A stretch of DNA of 64,000 bases from Hymenobacter sediminis (GTDB lineage Bacteria; Bacteroidota; Bacteroidia; Cytophagales; Hymenobacteraceae), in the NCBI RefSeq assembly GCF_003231285.1, contig NZ_QKNS01000008.1, positions 234,981 to 298,980 on the forward strand, read 5' to 3'. The position numbers were made by a program, and so were the translations under genes. The notes below the pieces were generated by a model. The model did no database searches and was not told the origin of the DNA. It saw nothing but the letters and a program-made list of their open reading frames with translations. Positions 1-7,951 of the stretch are shown in pieces; the first letter of the stretch is position 1, and every line of letters starts with the position of its first letter.

Positions 1-1410
1 GTTGTTCTCCGAAATCCGCTGGAAGCCCGCAAACAACTCGCCCCCATTAAAACGCAACAGGCTTTTGATCAACTGGTCGTGCTGCTGGTTGGATACCTGA
101 AAGCGGTACAGGTCGGTGTGGTCGATGGGGATGTGGACGCGGGCGGGGTTGTTCACCGCTTCATTCAGCTGCACAAACCCCTCGCGCTCCAACGTGCGCA
201 GGCTATTATGCGCGTCCAGAGCCTTGATGCGGTATGTTTCCGCGAACTGCTGAATATCAAAGTCGAAGGCTACCAGCTCGCCTCCGCCCACGGCCGTTCG
301 CGAGAAATTAGCCAAGGCTTGGTACACCCGGCGTACGGTGTCCAGCGGGGGGTAGGACTGCTGGGTGCGGCGGCGCAGTTCGGCATCGTCGTTGGGGCCC
401 TGCAGCAGCACGGCAAAGGCGTATTTCTCGTCGCGGCCGGCGCGGCCCGCTTCCTGGTAGTAAGCTTCCAGATTGTCGGGTGCATCAAGGTGCACCACTA
501 GGCGCACGTCGGGCTTATCGATGCCCATCCCGAAGGCGTTGGTGGCCACAATGCAGCGCGTCTTGTTTTGCATCCAGTCTTGTTGGGTGCGGGTGCGCTG
601 CTCGCTGGGCAGCCCGGCGTGGTAGGCGGCGGCGGCCAGACCTTGCTGGCGCAGGTAGGTAGCGGCTTCCTCGGTTTGCCGGCGGGTGCGGGCGTACACA
701 ATGCTGGTCTTCTCGGCCCCTACCCCCCGCACTACCTCCAACAGGCGCCGGAGCTTATCCTCTGTGCTCAGCACCGAGTACGATAAGTTAGGCCGCGCGA
801 AGCTCTGCTGAAACACGCGGTGCGAAGCTGCAAACCGTAGCTTCTCCACAATATCCTGGCGCACTTGCTCGGTGGCGGTAGCCGTGAGGGCAATGCAAGG
901 CACGCCGGGCAGCAACTCGCGCAGCTCCTGAATGCGCAGATAAGGCGGGCGGAAATCGTAGCCCCACTGGGAAAGGCAGTGCGCCTCATCCACAGCCAGC
1001 AGGCTCACCTTCATCTTGACTACCCGGGCCCGAAACATATCTGTCAATAGTCGCTCGGGGCTTACATACAGAAACTTCACCGGCCCGTACACGCAGTTGT
1101 CCAGGGTCTGATCTATTTCCTGGTGGCTCATGCCGGCGTACACGGCTTCGGCCTTAATGCCGCGCTTGCGCAGGTTTTCCACTTGGTCCTTCATCAGGGC
1201 AATCAGCGGCGACACTACCACGCAGAGGCCGGGCCGGGCCAGGGCCGGTACCTGAAAGCAGATGCTTTTGCCTCCGCCTGTGGGCAGCAAAGCCAGCGTA
1301 TCCTGCCCCGCCAATACCGAGCGGATGATGTCTTCCTGCAGGGGCCGGAACTGGGTGTGCCCCCAGGTTTGGCGCAGCACGTGCAGAATATCGTCGGTGG
1401 CGGGTAGCAA
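1..1410 (-). CDS. recQ: ATP-dependent DNA helicase RecQ (3' end cut by window)
   Basis: A 3'-5' superfamily 2 DNA helicase for recombination and replication-fork repair in the cytoplasm. My translation of the reverse strand gives an RFRPLQ-type Q motif, Walker A (LLPTGGGKS), motif Ia (SPLIALMKDQ), DEAH box (AVDEAHCLSQWG), motif III (ALTATAT), motif V (ATNAFGMGIDKPDVR) and motif VI (YYQEAGRAGRDE). This order is diagnostic of RecQ. The RecQ-Ct and HRDC regions lie beyond base 1. The start is unclear: no in-frame ATG precedes the conserved region. TTG (base 1410), CTG (1413) or GTG (1455) are possible, and I chose TTG because it leaves a normal short N-terminus. The helicase family is certain; the start is not. 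Confidence 0.93.
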   Translation of the reverse strand, partial: MLPATDDILHVLRQTWGHTQFRPLQEDIIRSVLAGQDTLALLPTGGGKSICFQVPALARPGLCVVVSPLIALMKDQVENLRKRGIKAEAVYAGMSHQEIDQTLDNCVYGPVKFLYVSPERLLTDMFRARVVKMKVSLLAVDEAHCLSQWGYDFRPPYLRIQELRELLPGVPCIALTATATEQVRQDIVEKLRFAASHRVFQQSFARPNLSYSVLSTEDKLRRLLEVVRGVGAEKTSIVYARTRRQTEEAATYLRQQGLAAAAYHAGLPSEQRTRTQQDWMQNKTRCIVATNAFGMGIDKPDVRLVVHLDAPDNLEAYYQEAGRAGRDEKYAFAVLLQGPNDDAELRRRTQQSYPPLDTVRRVYQALANFSRTAVGGGELVAFDFDIQQFAETYRIKALDAHNSLRTLEREGFVQLNEAVNNPARVHIPIDHTDLYRFQVSNQQHDQLIKSLLRFNGGELFAGFQRISENN

Positions 1411-1529
1411 CAGGAATGGGCTTTGATCGGGACTACGAAGGTAGCACCACCCCACCGGAATCAGAAGCGCAGTTTGAGCCGGTGGCCTGTTGCTTCCTAC
1501 CCCTCGCTCCTTCAGAAATCTAAAACCTG

Positions 1530-1558
1530 TTGTAATAAAATAAGGGCATATAGATTTA
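1530..1558 (+). promoter_or_regulatory. putative Bacteroidota promoter
   Basis: TTG at 1530-1532, an 18-nt spacer, then TAGATTTA at 1551-1558, one mismatch from the Bacteroidota -7 element TAnnTTTG. It lies about 105 nt ahead of the gene at 1665 in an AT-rich patch. Confidence 0.35.
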
Positions 1559-1664
1559 TTGCGAATAACCCGTGCTTTTTCCTACCTTCTCAGGCCCATT
1601 GGGCGCCACAGACGGCTTGTGCAAACGTGTGGTAACGGCCTTTCCTTTCAAGCACCCTGTGTCT

Positions 1665-2195
1665 ATGAGTCTACTGCTACTTGCTGAAACCCCCTCCTTA
1701 TCCTTGTACGAGGATGCCAAAAATGGCTGGCTTTATATAGACTGGCAGGGCCACCTCACCCTGCCGGCTATACAGGAAAGCTGCCTGCTGATTTCGCAGT
1801 ATTTTCTGCAGCGCACCTACATCAAAGCCCTGAACGATAACACCAATGTGCTGAGTATGGACTCCGATGTGTCGCCGTGGCTGGCTAAGGAGTTTTTGCC
1901 CTACACGGTGCTAGGGGGCATCCAGTTTATTGCCTGGGTATATTCTCCTAGCATAAGCACCCAGATCAACACTGATATTGCCCTCTTCAACCTTGAGGCG
2001 CCGGTAGTAGCTCTGTTTTCTGACACGGCCAGCGCCTGCAGCTGGCTAATGACGGCTCGGTTCCCGACCTCTACTCCCGAAATTCCCCAGACGCATAAGA
2101 TGCTTCAGGAGCTGCAGGCCCGCCCAGACATAGCTCCCCTCATGGAAACCTTAACCAACCGATTTTCCGGCGCAGCTACCTCCGTGGGCCAGTAA
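1665..2195 (+). CDS. hypothetical protein, STAS/SEC14-like Hymenobacter family
   Basis: A 176-residue soluble protein with no signal peptide or membrane segment. Motifs such as LYEDAKNGWLYIDWQG, KALNDNT and WVYSPSI, and the alternating beta/alpha pattern, resemble a family of small proteins common in Hymenobacter and relatives that is sometimes compared with STAS (SpoIIAA-like) domains. Function is unknown. I start at the ATG at 1665 (MSLLLLAETPSL) because that is where the family-like sequence begins; an upstream in-frame start at 1572 would add 31 low-complexity residues. It stands alone, convergent with the gene at 2267 and separated from it by a shared hairpin. Confidence 0.75.
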   Translation: MSLLLLAETPSLSLYEDAKNGWLYIDWQGHLTLPAIQESCLLISQYFLQRTYIKALNDNTNVLSMDSDVSPWLAKEFLPYTVLGGIQFIAWVYSPSISTQINTDIALFNLEAPVVALFSDTASACSWLMTARFPTSTPEIPQTHKMLQELQARPDIAPLMETLTNRFSGAATSVGQ

Positions 2196-2210
2196 ACCCA
2201 AACAGCCATG

Positions 2211-2244
2211 AAAAAAGCCCGCTACCGAATGGCAGCGGGCTTTT
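2211..2244. terminator. bidirectional intrinsic terminator
   Basis: GCCCGCT...AGCGGGC stem with an A-run on the left and a T-run on the right, between the convergent genes ending at 2195 and 2267. Confidence 0.85.
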
Positions 2245-2266
2245 GCTATATGGAGTTGGGAGAGGC

Positions 2267-3067
2267 TTAGGCAGCGGCGGCCTGGCCATTCTCACGGTCA
2301 TCAATGGCCTTCTTCAGCTTGGCAATAGCCTGAGTGGCGCGCTCTTCGTCCAGACGGTTGATGTTCAACAGCATCTTGGTCTTCTCCGGACGGGTGATAA
2401 CCGGGTGGTTCAGCAGACGAATAATTTCTTCCTTCTGCGAAGCGGTGGCGTAGGCTGGGGCCGGAGCCTCAGCAGCAGCTGGCTCAGCGGGCACTGCCTT
2501 CATGGCCGCCGGGGCCTCCGCAGCTATGGCTACCGGAGTAGCTGCCGGAGCTACTACCATGGCAGGCTGAGCAGCGGGGGTGTTACCACCATACTCCATT
2601 TCCTCAGCAGGGGTAGGCTCGTAACCAGCAGCCCGAATAATCCAGGCCAGAATGTTGCGGTATGCCTTACCAATAGCCCGGGTCTGGGCCATGCTCATAA
2701 TGGCAAACTCCTGGTAAAACTTCTTGCCCTGCTCTTTATTCGAGCAGATAGCAAAGCCCGCACCTACCGTGTGACCCGACTTCATGTCGAACAGGGTCAC
2801 TTTAGCCTGGTACTTAATTTCCTGCTCAGTAGAAACGTTGATAACATGGTCCACGATGGGCACAATGCCCAGGCGCGAGCCGGCATACTGCCAGCCTTCC
2901 ACGTTCACAAACTCTTTGCCCTGCACCGTGGTGCTGAGCTTGTTGTCCTTGATGAATTTAGCAAGGTCCGTCGCCAAGTGCAGCGTCTCGTCGGAGCGCG
3001 AGATGTCAAAGCTCTCCACTTTAGTCTTACGAACCGGCTCTTTGATGTTCTTAGTTGCTTCGCTCAT
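2267..3067 (-). CDS. putative ssDNA-annealing-like (Erf/Rad52-type) protein
   Basis: A 266-residue soluble protein. Residues about 1-160 form a compact N-terminal domain ending in the motif SMAQTRAIGKAYRN, then a hydrophobic helix and GYEPTPAEEM. Motifs of the form AQTRAxxRAxRN...AGYEATPAEEM are characteristic of phage and mobile-element single-strand annealing proteins of the Erf/Rad52-like type. Residues 160-210 are an Ala/Pro/Glu-rich linker, and the last 60 residues are a charged helical domain (SQKEEIIRLLNHP...). That layout, core plus flexible linker plus small interaction tail, is what annealing proteins and SSB partners have. The assignment is by motif only. No exonuclease or SSB gene is next to it, so it may be a domesticated phage gene. 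It has its own promoter and terminator. Confidence 0.5.
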   Translation of the reverse strand: MSEATKNIKEPVRKTKVESFDISRSDETLHLATDLAKFIKDNKLSTTVQGKEFVNVEGWQYAGSRLGIVPIVDHVINVSTEQEIKYQAKVTLFDMKSGHTVGAGFAICSNKEQGKKFYQEFAIMSMAQTRAIGKAYRNILAWIIRAAGYEPTPAEEMEYGGNTPAAQPAMVVAPAATPVAIAAEAPAAMKAVPAEPAAAEAPAPAYATASQKEEIIRLLNHPVITRPEKTKMLLNINRLDEERATQAIAKLKKAIDDRENGQAAAA

Positions 3068-3193
3068 GGCGTCTTTCCTTTTATGTCCTGTAGTACCGTA
3101 TTGTGTTACGTGAATATAACCAAGCAGCCCGCTAAAAGGTGCAAAAACGCTGCTTTTTATATGTATTTTTTATCATTGATTATCAATAACTTA

Positions 3194-3223
3194 CAAATAT
3201 AATTTCCAAATTATTTAGCCAAA
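3194..3223 (-). promoter_or_regulatory. putative Bacteroidota promoter
   Basis: Reverse strand: TTTG (3223-3220), an 18-nt spacer, then TATATTTG (3201-3194), a perfect TAnnTTTG. It would give a leader of about 120 nt for the gene starting at 3067. Confidence 0.5.
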
Positions 3224-3485
3224 CCTATTTTTTAGCATTCATCAGCCACAAAAGCTCGCCTTATATAGGCCTTAACCACCCAAACCCGAGGTTATAACTA
3301 CCCGAATAGTCTGCATCAGGCTGGCTTCCGACAGGCAAGATTCAGGCAGCCACCGGGGGTAGGCGAACAGCACGGGCATCAACCACCAATACACTGGCAA
3401 GAATAACCCGTTGCCGCGCTCCGGAAACGCGGCAACTGGCTGCTATGCACGGCTCGGGGCATACCGGGCGCGCGACCGGGTAGCA

Positions 3486-3522
3486 AAAAAGAGAGGAGCA
3501 GCCACTGAGTGGCCGCTCCTCT
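3486..3522 (-). terminator. intrinsic terminator for lolD
   Basis: AGAGGAGC..GCCAC TGA GTGGC..GCTCCTCT stem with one mismatch, followed on the reverse strand by a run of six T, 36 nt after the lolD stop. Confidence 0.85.
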
Positions 3523-3557
3523 AATAATCAAAATCTGCTATGTATAGTTCCGCTTCC

Positions 3558-4214
3558 CTACCCCTCCCAGATGTTGCCATCCTTCATCGTGATTTTGCGG
3601 TCAGCCATTTCCGCTAGCTGGTCGTTGTGGGTCACGATAACAAAGGTTTGGCCCAGCTCTTTGCGCAGCAGAAAGAAAATCTGGTGCAGCTCCTGCGCAT
3701 TCTGGGAATCGAGGTTGCCGCTGGGCTCATCGGCGAAGATGATTTCGGGGGAGTTGATCAGGGCGCGGGCTACGGCCGTGCGCTGCTGCTCACCCCCGCT
3801 CATTTCGGAGGGTTTGTGGTCGGCGCGGCGCTCCAGGTTCAGCATCCCAAGCAATTCGCGGGCTCGCACGCGGGTTTCCTTCTCTGAGCGGCCAGCCAGG
3901 TAAGCCGGCAGGCATACGTTTTCGAGGGCCGTAAACTCGGGCAGCAGGTTATGAAACTGGAAAATGAAACCGATATGGCGGTTCCGGAATCGGGCCAGAT
4001 CGGAGCGGCCCAGGGAACTGACCGATTCGCCATCGAAGAGCACTTCCCCGGAGTCGGGGTTGTCCAGCGTGCCCAGAATGTGCAGCAGCGTGCTTTTTCC
4101 CGCTCCTGATGAACCAACGATAGACACGATTTCCGATTTTTCAATCGTGAGGTCGATGCCTTTGAGAACTTCCAGCGTGTTGTATTTCTTGCGGACGTTG
4201 ATGGCTTGCAGCAA
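3558..4214 (-). CDS. lolD: ABC transporter ATP-binding protein, LolD-like
   Basis: A 218-residue cytoplasmic ATPase subunit of the LolCDE/MacB/FtsE-like exporter group. In Gram-negatives LolD powers release of outer-membrane lipoproteins from the inner membrane to LolA. Visible motifs are Walker A GSSGAGKST (residues 34-42), Q-loop Q86, signature MSGGEQQR (138-145), Walker B IIFADEPSG (Asp162, Glu163) and the switch histidine in VTHND (about 196). The length fits LolD. No LolC/LolE permease is adjacent, so the gene appears to be an orphan subunit whose partner is encoded elsewhere, as is common in Bacteroidota. A MacB-type role for a different permease cannot be excluded. Confidence 0.88.
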   Translation of the reverse strand: MLQAINVRKKYNTLEVLKGIDLTIEKSEIVSIVGSSGAGKSTLLHILGTLDNPDSGEVLFDGESVSSLGRSDLARFRNRHIGFIFQFHNLLPEFTALENVCLPAYLAGRSEKETRVRARELLGMLNLERRADHKPSEMSGGEQQRTAVARALINSPEIIFADEPSGNLDSQNAQELHQIFFLLRKELGQTFVIVTHNDQLAEMADRKITMKDGNIWEG

Positions 4215-4521
4215 AACGGAACCAGGTAAAGTGAGCCGGGGGTACGGGAAACAAATCTACGGAATGTAGCGCGTTGGGGTGACGCCTACCCCCGGAAACT
4301 CCTTGAACCTCCACACAGGCCTCGTACGGAAGCCTATTCCGGCACGGTTAGCGGTTTTATGACAGAAATGGTTTTCCTAGGGCACATAACTATTCGCTCA
4401 TTTTTAGGTTTGTGCAGGTAAAAACTCACACCTGGGAACCGACACTGGTAACTGGCAACGCATTTCTCCCTACTTTCGCGCCTAGTAAACCACCCCCATA
4501 ACGGACCCATAACTGACCTCT
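4215..4521. other. divergent intergenic region lolD/sucC
   Basis: 307 bases between divergent genes. Apart from the -7 element at 4405 I see no gene and no obvious operator or riboswitch. Confidence 0.5.
4405..4412 (+). promoter_or_regulatory. putative -7 element for sucC
   Basis: TAGGTTTG matches TAnnTTTG exactly, 110 nt before the sucC start. No good -33 TTTG is seen at the usual spacing. Confidence 0.4.
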
Positions 4522-5727
4522 ATGAACATTCACGAGTATCAGGGCAAAGACATTCTGAAGCGTTACGGCGTACGCGTGCAGGAAGGCATCGTGGCTGATA
4601 CGGCCGAAGAAGCCGTCGAAGCTGCCAAAAAGCTGACCGAACAAACCGGCACTAGCTGGCACGTTATCAAAGCTCAGATTCACGCCGGCGGGCGCGGTAA
4701 AGGGGGCGGGGTGAAACTCGCCAAAAACCTGGAGCAGGTGAAAGAAATTGCTGGCCAAATCATTGGCATGCAGCTGGTAACCAAGCAAACTGGCGCCGAA
4801 GGCCGCAAGGTGCACAAAGTGCTGGTAGCCCAGGACGTGTACTACCCCGGCGAGTCGGAAACCAAGGAATTTTACATGAGCGTGCTGCTGGACCGTGCAA
4901 CCGGCAAGAACGTTATCATCTATACCACCGAGGGTGGCATGGACATCGAGGAAGTAGCTGAGGCACACCCCGACAAAATCCTGAAGGAGCACATTGACCC
5001 CCGCGTAGGTCTGCGCCCTTTCCAGGCAGCTAAAATTGCTTTTAACCTGGGCCTCGAAGGTGCAGCGCAGAAAGAGATGGTGAAGTTCGTAACGGCCCTG
5101 TACAAGGCTTACGACGAAACCGACTCGGCCATGTTCGAAATCAACCCTGTGTTGAAGACCTCGGACAATAAGATTCTGGCAGTTGATGCCAAGGTAACCC
5201 TCGACGAAAACGCCCTCTACCGTCACAAAGACTTTGTAGAGCTGCGCGATACCAACGAGGAAGATCCGCTGGAAGTGGAAGCTTCGGCCTCGCACCTGAA
5301 CTATGTGAAGCTCGACGGCAACGTGGGCTGCATGGTAAACGGCGCCGGCCTGGCTATGGCTACCATGGACATCATCAAGTTGAGCGGTGGCGAGCCTGCC
5401 AACTTCCTCGACGTAGGGGGTGGAGCTAACGCCCAGACGGTTGAAGCCGGTTTCCGCATCATCCTGAAGGACCCGAACGTGAAGGCCATCCTGATCAACA
5501 TCTTCGGCGGCATCGTGCGTTGCGACCGGGTTGCTAACGGGGTAGTGGAAGCTTACAAGAACATTGGCACCATCAACGTTCCGATTATCGTGCGTCTGCA
5601 GGGCACCAACGCCGAAGAAGGCGCCCGCATCATCGACGAGAGCGGTCTGAAGGTGTACTCGGCGGTACTGCTGAAAGATGCAGCCGAGCGCGTAAAAGAG
5701 GTTCTGGCTGAGCAAGGCATTTCGTAA
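4522..5727 (+). CDS. sucC: succinyl-CoA synthetase beta subunit (ADP-forming)
   Basis: Catalyses, with the alpha subunit SucD, succinyl-CoA + ADP + Pi <-> succinate + CoA + ATP in the TCA cycle (EC 6.2.1.5). The 401 residues begin MNIHEYQGKDILKRYGV, the canonical SucC start, followed by the ATP-grasp fold with KAQIHAGGRGKGGGVK (about residues 50-65), the Mg/ATP-binding FEINP segment, and the ligase/CoA-binding half with CMVNGAGLAMATMD and FLDVGGGA. The full length matches the family. sucD is not adjacent: the next gene is an unrelated transglutaminase-like gene and a strong terminator follows, so sucC is monocistronic here. Identification is certain; a long antisense reading frame over it is a codon-bias shadow. 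Confidence 0.97.
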   Translation: MNIHEYQGKDILKRYGVRVQEGIVADTAEEAVEAAKKLTEQTGTSWHVIKAQIHAGGRGKGGGVKLAKNLEQVKEIAGQIIGMQLVTKQTGAEGRKVHKVLVAQDVYYPGESETKEFYMSVLLDRATGKNVIIYTTEGGMDIEEVAEAHPDKILKEHIDPRVGLRPFQAAKIAFNLGLEGAAQKEMVKFVTALYKAYDETDSAMFEINPVLKTSDNKILAVDAKVTLDENALYRHKDFVELRDTNEEDPLEVEASASHLNYVKLDGNVGCMVNGAGLAMATMDIIKLSGGEPANFLDVGGGANAQTVEAGFRIILKDPNVKAILINIFGGIVRCDRVANGVVEAYKNIGTINVPIIVRLQGTNAEEGARIIDESGLKVYSAVLLKDAAERVKEVLAEQGIS

Positions 5728-5756
5728 GCTTTTTCCCAGATATTATAGTACATTGT

Positions 5757-5787
5757 AATGCCCACTCGGTTCACCGGGTGGGCATTT
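5757..5787 (+). terminator. intrinsic terminator for sucC
   Basis: TGCCCACtCGG / CCGgGTGGGCA stem with a TTCA loop and five T. Confidence 0.88.
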
Positions 5788-5854
5788 TTGTTCTGTGCGG
5801 CACCAACCTGCCGTCGGTTGTTCCCGTTTACAGCAGCTCATCAACGTTCATTGT

Positions 5855-6733
5855 ATGCACAAGAAAACGTTTACGCTTTGCTTATTAGCCATCGGGTTGC
5901 TGGGTTTGCCCGGCCGGGTGCAGGCGCAACAGGGAAATGGCGCTACCGCGTCCTACCTCACTACCCTCGACCCAGTTGCCTACCCCTTCCAATTCAGCTC
6001 ACCTGAATCCGACTACCTCACCCGTTTTCGGGAGATGTACGGGCTTAATGAGGTAATTGCTCAGGAAACCACTGACCTGGGTCGGGCCCGGGCACTTTGC
6101 CGATGGGTGCACTTCCGGCTTAGTCACGATGGGCACAAGCGCTTTGAGTCCCAGGACCCATTTGCCATCCTGAAGGCAGCCATGCTGGGCGAGCAAGTGC
6201 AATGCGTGGAGTTTGGACTGGTGCTGGCCGCTGCATTCAATGCTGTGGGTATTCCGGCGCGGCCCCTTTACTTGAAGTCAGAAGATGTGCAGACCCGCAC
6301 CTCGGCGGCCGGCCACGCGCTGGCTGAGGCCTGGCTACCTGATTTGGGCAAATGGGTGATGGTAGACAGCCAGGCTGATATTATTCCGATGCGAGGCACT
6401 ACCCCCCTCAATGCCCTGGAACTCCAACAGGCCTTGGCAGCCGATGCGCCGGACCTGACTGTGCTAACCTCCACCGAATCGAAAGCTAAACCTTACTTCA
6501 AGTGGGTAAATAAGTATTTGTTCTACTTTGATACGGTAATGGATAACCGCTACGGCGTAAAATCGGGGCGCACAGGGCTGATGCTGGTGCCAGTAGGAGC
6601 ACACAAGCCCGTGATTTTTCAGCGCACCGAAGCCATCCATAACATGCGCTACACGAACTCGGCAGCCACTTTCTACGCCTCTCCTACCGGCACCAACTGG
6701 CTAGCTGTTGGCGCAGATGGTGCATCCCGCTGA
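5855..6733 (+). CDS. secreted transglutaminase-like protein
   Basis: A 292-residue exported protein. The ATG at 5855 gives a classic signal peptide (MHKKTFTLCLLAIGLLGLPG, cleavage near VQA-Q); an earlier start at 5795 would bury it. The middle has a transglutaminase-like cysteine protease fold: Cys117 in QVQCVEFG, His154 in AAGHALAEAW and Asp171 in WVMVDSQ form the expected Cys-His-Asp triad with the usual spacing. In bacteria such domains act as peptidases or amidases on cell-surface or wall polymers; the substrate is unknown. It is monocistronic and bounded by strong terminators on both sides. Confidence 0.8.
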   Translation: MHKKTFTLCLLAIGLLGLPGRVQAQQGNGATASYLTTLDPVAYPFQFSSPESDYLTRFREMYGLNEVIAQETTDLGRARALCRWVHFRLSHDGHKRFESQDPFAILKAAMLGEQVQCVEFGLVLAAAFNAVGIPARPLYLKSEDVQTRTSAAGHALAEAWLPDLGKWVMVDSQADIIPMRGTTPLNALELQQALAADAPDLTVLTSTESKAKPYFKWVNKYLFYFDTVMDNRYGVKSGRTGLMLVPVGAHKPVIFQRTEAIHNMRYTNSAATFYASPTGTNWLAVGADGASR

Positions 6734-6757
6734 CTAGCCCCCTACCCCCCGTTATAG

Positions 6758-6795
6758 CATAAAGCCTGACGACCCTAGGGTCGTCAGGCTTTATG
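6758..6795. terminator. bidirectional terminator, 38-bp perfect palindrome
   Basis: A perfect inverted repeat centred on CCCTAGGG, with AAAG/CTTT outer arms, between convergent genes. Confidence 0.88.
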
Positions 6796-6832
6796 TTGCT
6801 TTTTGAGTCAGGCAGAAAGCCAAGACCAAGAC

Positions 6833-7324
6833 TTACTGCACGCCGCCCTTTTCGGCCACGCCAGCGTTTTCTTCGGCTTGCACCGGCACAGGCTCACCCT
6901 GCACACGCAGTTCTACCTCAATGTTGCCGCGGGTACCTACAGAGTATGGGCAGATTTTATGTGCCTGACGTACCATTTCAATGGTTTTTTCGCGGTCAAA
7001 CGCTTTCAGATCGACGTCTAGCACCGCCGACAGGCCATACGCTTCACCCTCTTGGAACAGAGAAACCGAGCATTTTACTTCCGTCTGTGGGTCGAGCCGG
7101 TCGCCGGCGCGCTGAGCAATTACCAGCAGAGCCTGCTGAAAGCAGGAAGAATAACCCGCTGCAAACAGCTCCTCGGGGTTGGTAGCGCCTTTTTTACCGC
7201 CTAACCCTTCTGGCACCGACATATCCAAATCGATGGTGCCAGTGGCCGAGCGTACGTGGCCGCTACGGCCGCCAATAGCCGTTGCATCGGCCGTGTATAA
7301 AGTCTTTTTTTCGGAGCTTGCCAT
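6833..7324 (-). CDS. ohr: organic hydroperoxide resistance protein (Ohr/OsmC family)
   Basis: A thiol peroxidase that reduces organic hydroperoxides in the cytoplasm using a reactive Cys pair. From the ATG at 7324 (MASSEKKTLYTADATAIGGR) the protein has 163 residues. Peroxidatic Cys61 lies in ELFAAGYSSCF, the resolving Cys125 in HKICPYS, and Arg20 (GGR) and Glu51/52 (NPEE) complete the Ohr active site. The CPYS motif favours Ohr over OsmC. A tail of about 20 residues (PVQAEENAGVAEKGG) after the usual end of the fold is unusual and probably disordered. The upstream in-frame start at 7438 adds non-family sequence. Confidence 0.92.
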   Translation of the reverse strand: MASSEKKTLYTADATAIGGRSGHVRSATGTIDLDMSVPEGLGGKKGATNPEELFAAGYSSCFQQALLVIAQRAGDRLDPQTEVKCSVSLFQEGEAYGLSAVLDVDLKAFDREKTIEMVRQAHKICPYSVGTRGNIEVELRVQGEPVPVQAEENAGVAEKGGVQ

Positions 7325-7427
7325 ACAAGATAGGTTCAGGTGGTGTTGGTATCCGGATTTAACTGTGCTGAGCCGTGGAAGGTTACCTACGGGCAGTATA
7401 TGATTTTGCGGAAAATGCGGACTTTGG

Positions 7428-7459
7428 TTTGGCGGCACCGCATTTTCTCTCTAGTTTTG
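7428..7459 (+). promoter_or_regulatory. Bacteroidota promoter for tRNA-Arg
   Basis: TTTG at 7428-7431, a 20-nt spacer, and TAGTTTTG at 7452-7459, a full match to TTTG-N19/21-TAnnTTTG, ending 19 nt before the tRNA. Confidence 0.7.
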
Positions 7460-7478
7460 CCACCCACTACACTACCCT

Positions 7479-7550
7479 GGTGGCGTAGTACAACGGATAG
7501 TATGGGAGTCTCCGAAGCTCTTGATCCAGGTTCGATTCCTGGCGCCACCA
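7479..7550 (+). tRNA. tRNA-Arg (anticodon CCG)
   Basis: Folded by eye. The acceptor stem is GGTGGCG/CGCCACC. The anticodon arm is GGAGT-CTCCGAA-GCTCT with T33, anticodon CCG and A37. The T arm is CCAGG-TTCGATT-CCTGG. Discriminator base is A and the 3' CCA is not encoded. It reads CGG arginine codons. A consensus promoter precedes it and a terminator follows. Confidence 0.93.
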
Positions 7551-7555
7551 CTCAC

Positions 7556-7588
7556 AAAAGCCCCTCACCTGTAGGCGAGGGGCTTTTG
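7556..7588 (+). terminator. intrinsic terminator after tRNA-Arg
   Basis: AAAAGCCCCTC / GAGGGGCTTTT stem with a small loop, directly after the tRNA. Confidence 0.88.
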
Positions 7589-7951
7589 CTTTTAACTGCC
7601 CCAGCCTACCACATAGCCCGTCAGCTACCCCTCTTATAAAGCGCAAACCTTCAGGCAATAAAGCTCAGAAGCTCTTGACATATCATCTATTTTATCTTTA
7701 TTTTTACTCTACTAAGATTTAAGAGAAACGGGCAGCTTTGCAGTGTTAGGTAAACCTGAAAGGTAAATCCTTCTGGGCTGCTACAGAGCCGAGAAATCGG
7801 GCAGAAAAGAGCTGCCTGAGCAGAAGTGTAGGAAAGGCGCGGAAGTTTTCACAGGCCGGAGTAGAAGCTGGGGGCTGCTGTTTGGGAAATTCTGCGCGAA
7901 AGACAACTCAGCCGGGTGCTGAGCCAGCATTTACCCCTAAGTCGCAGCCAC
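7589..7951 (+). other. long leader of the YitT gene with possible RNA structure
   Basis: About 360 bases without a gene. A TTGACA at 7675-7680 followed 17 nt later by TTATTT is a possible promoter. The next 250 bases carry short strong hairpins: AGGT-AA-ACCT near 7749, CCGA-GAAA-TCGG near 7790 (a GNRA tetraloop) and CTGC-CTGA-GCAG near 7813. I cannot match it to a known riboswitch. Confidence 0.35.

Larger units (their letters stand above)
3068..3557. other. intergenic region with promoter, isolated hairpin and terminator
   Basis: 490 bases with no convincing gene. It holds the promoter at 3194-3223, an isolated hairpin at 3410-3436 (GTTGCCGCG / CGCGGCAAC, 9-bp stem, 9-nt loop) and the lolD terminator at 3486-3522. 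The purpose of the central 250 bases is not apparent. Confidence 0.6.

Noticed and set aside
2243..3202. 319-codon plus-strand frame over the annealing-like gene
   Set aside because: Antisense to the better-supported gene at 2267-3067, with low-complexity Gly/Ser/Arg stretches.
4426..5715. 429-codon frame antisense to sucC
   Set aside because: It lies wholly opposite a certain gene. It has no recognisable domain and results from GC-rich codon bias.
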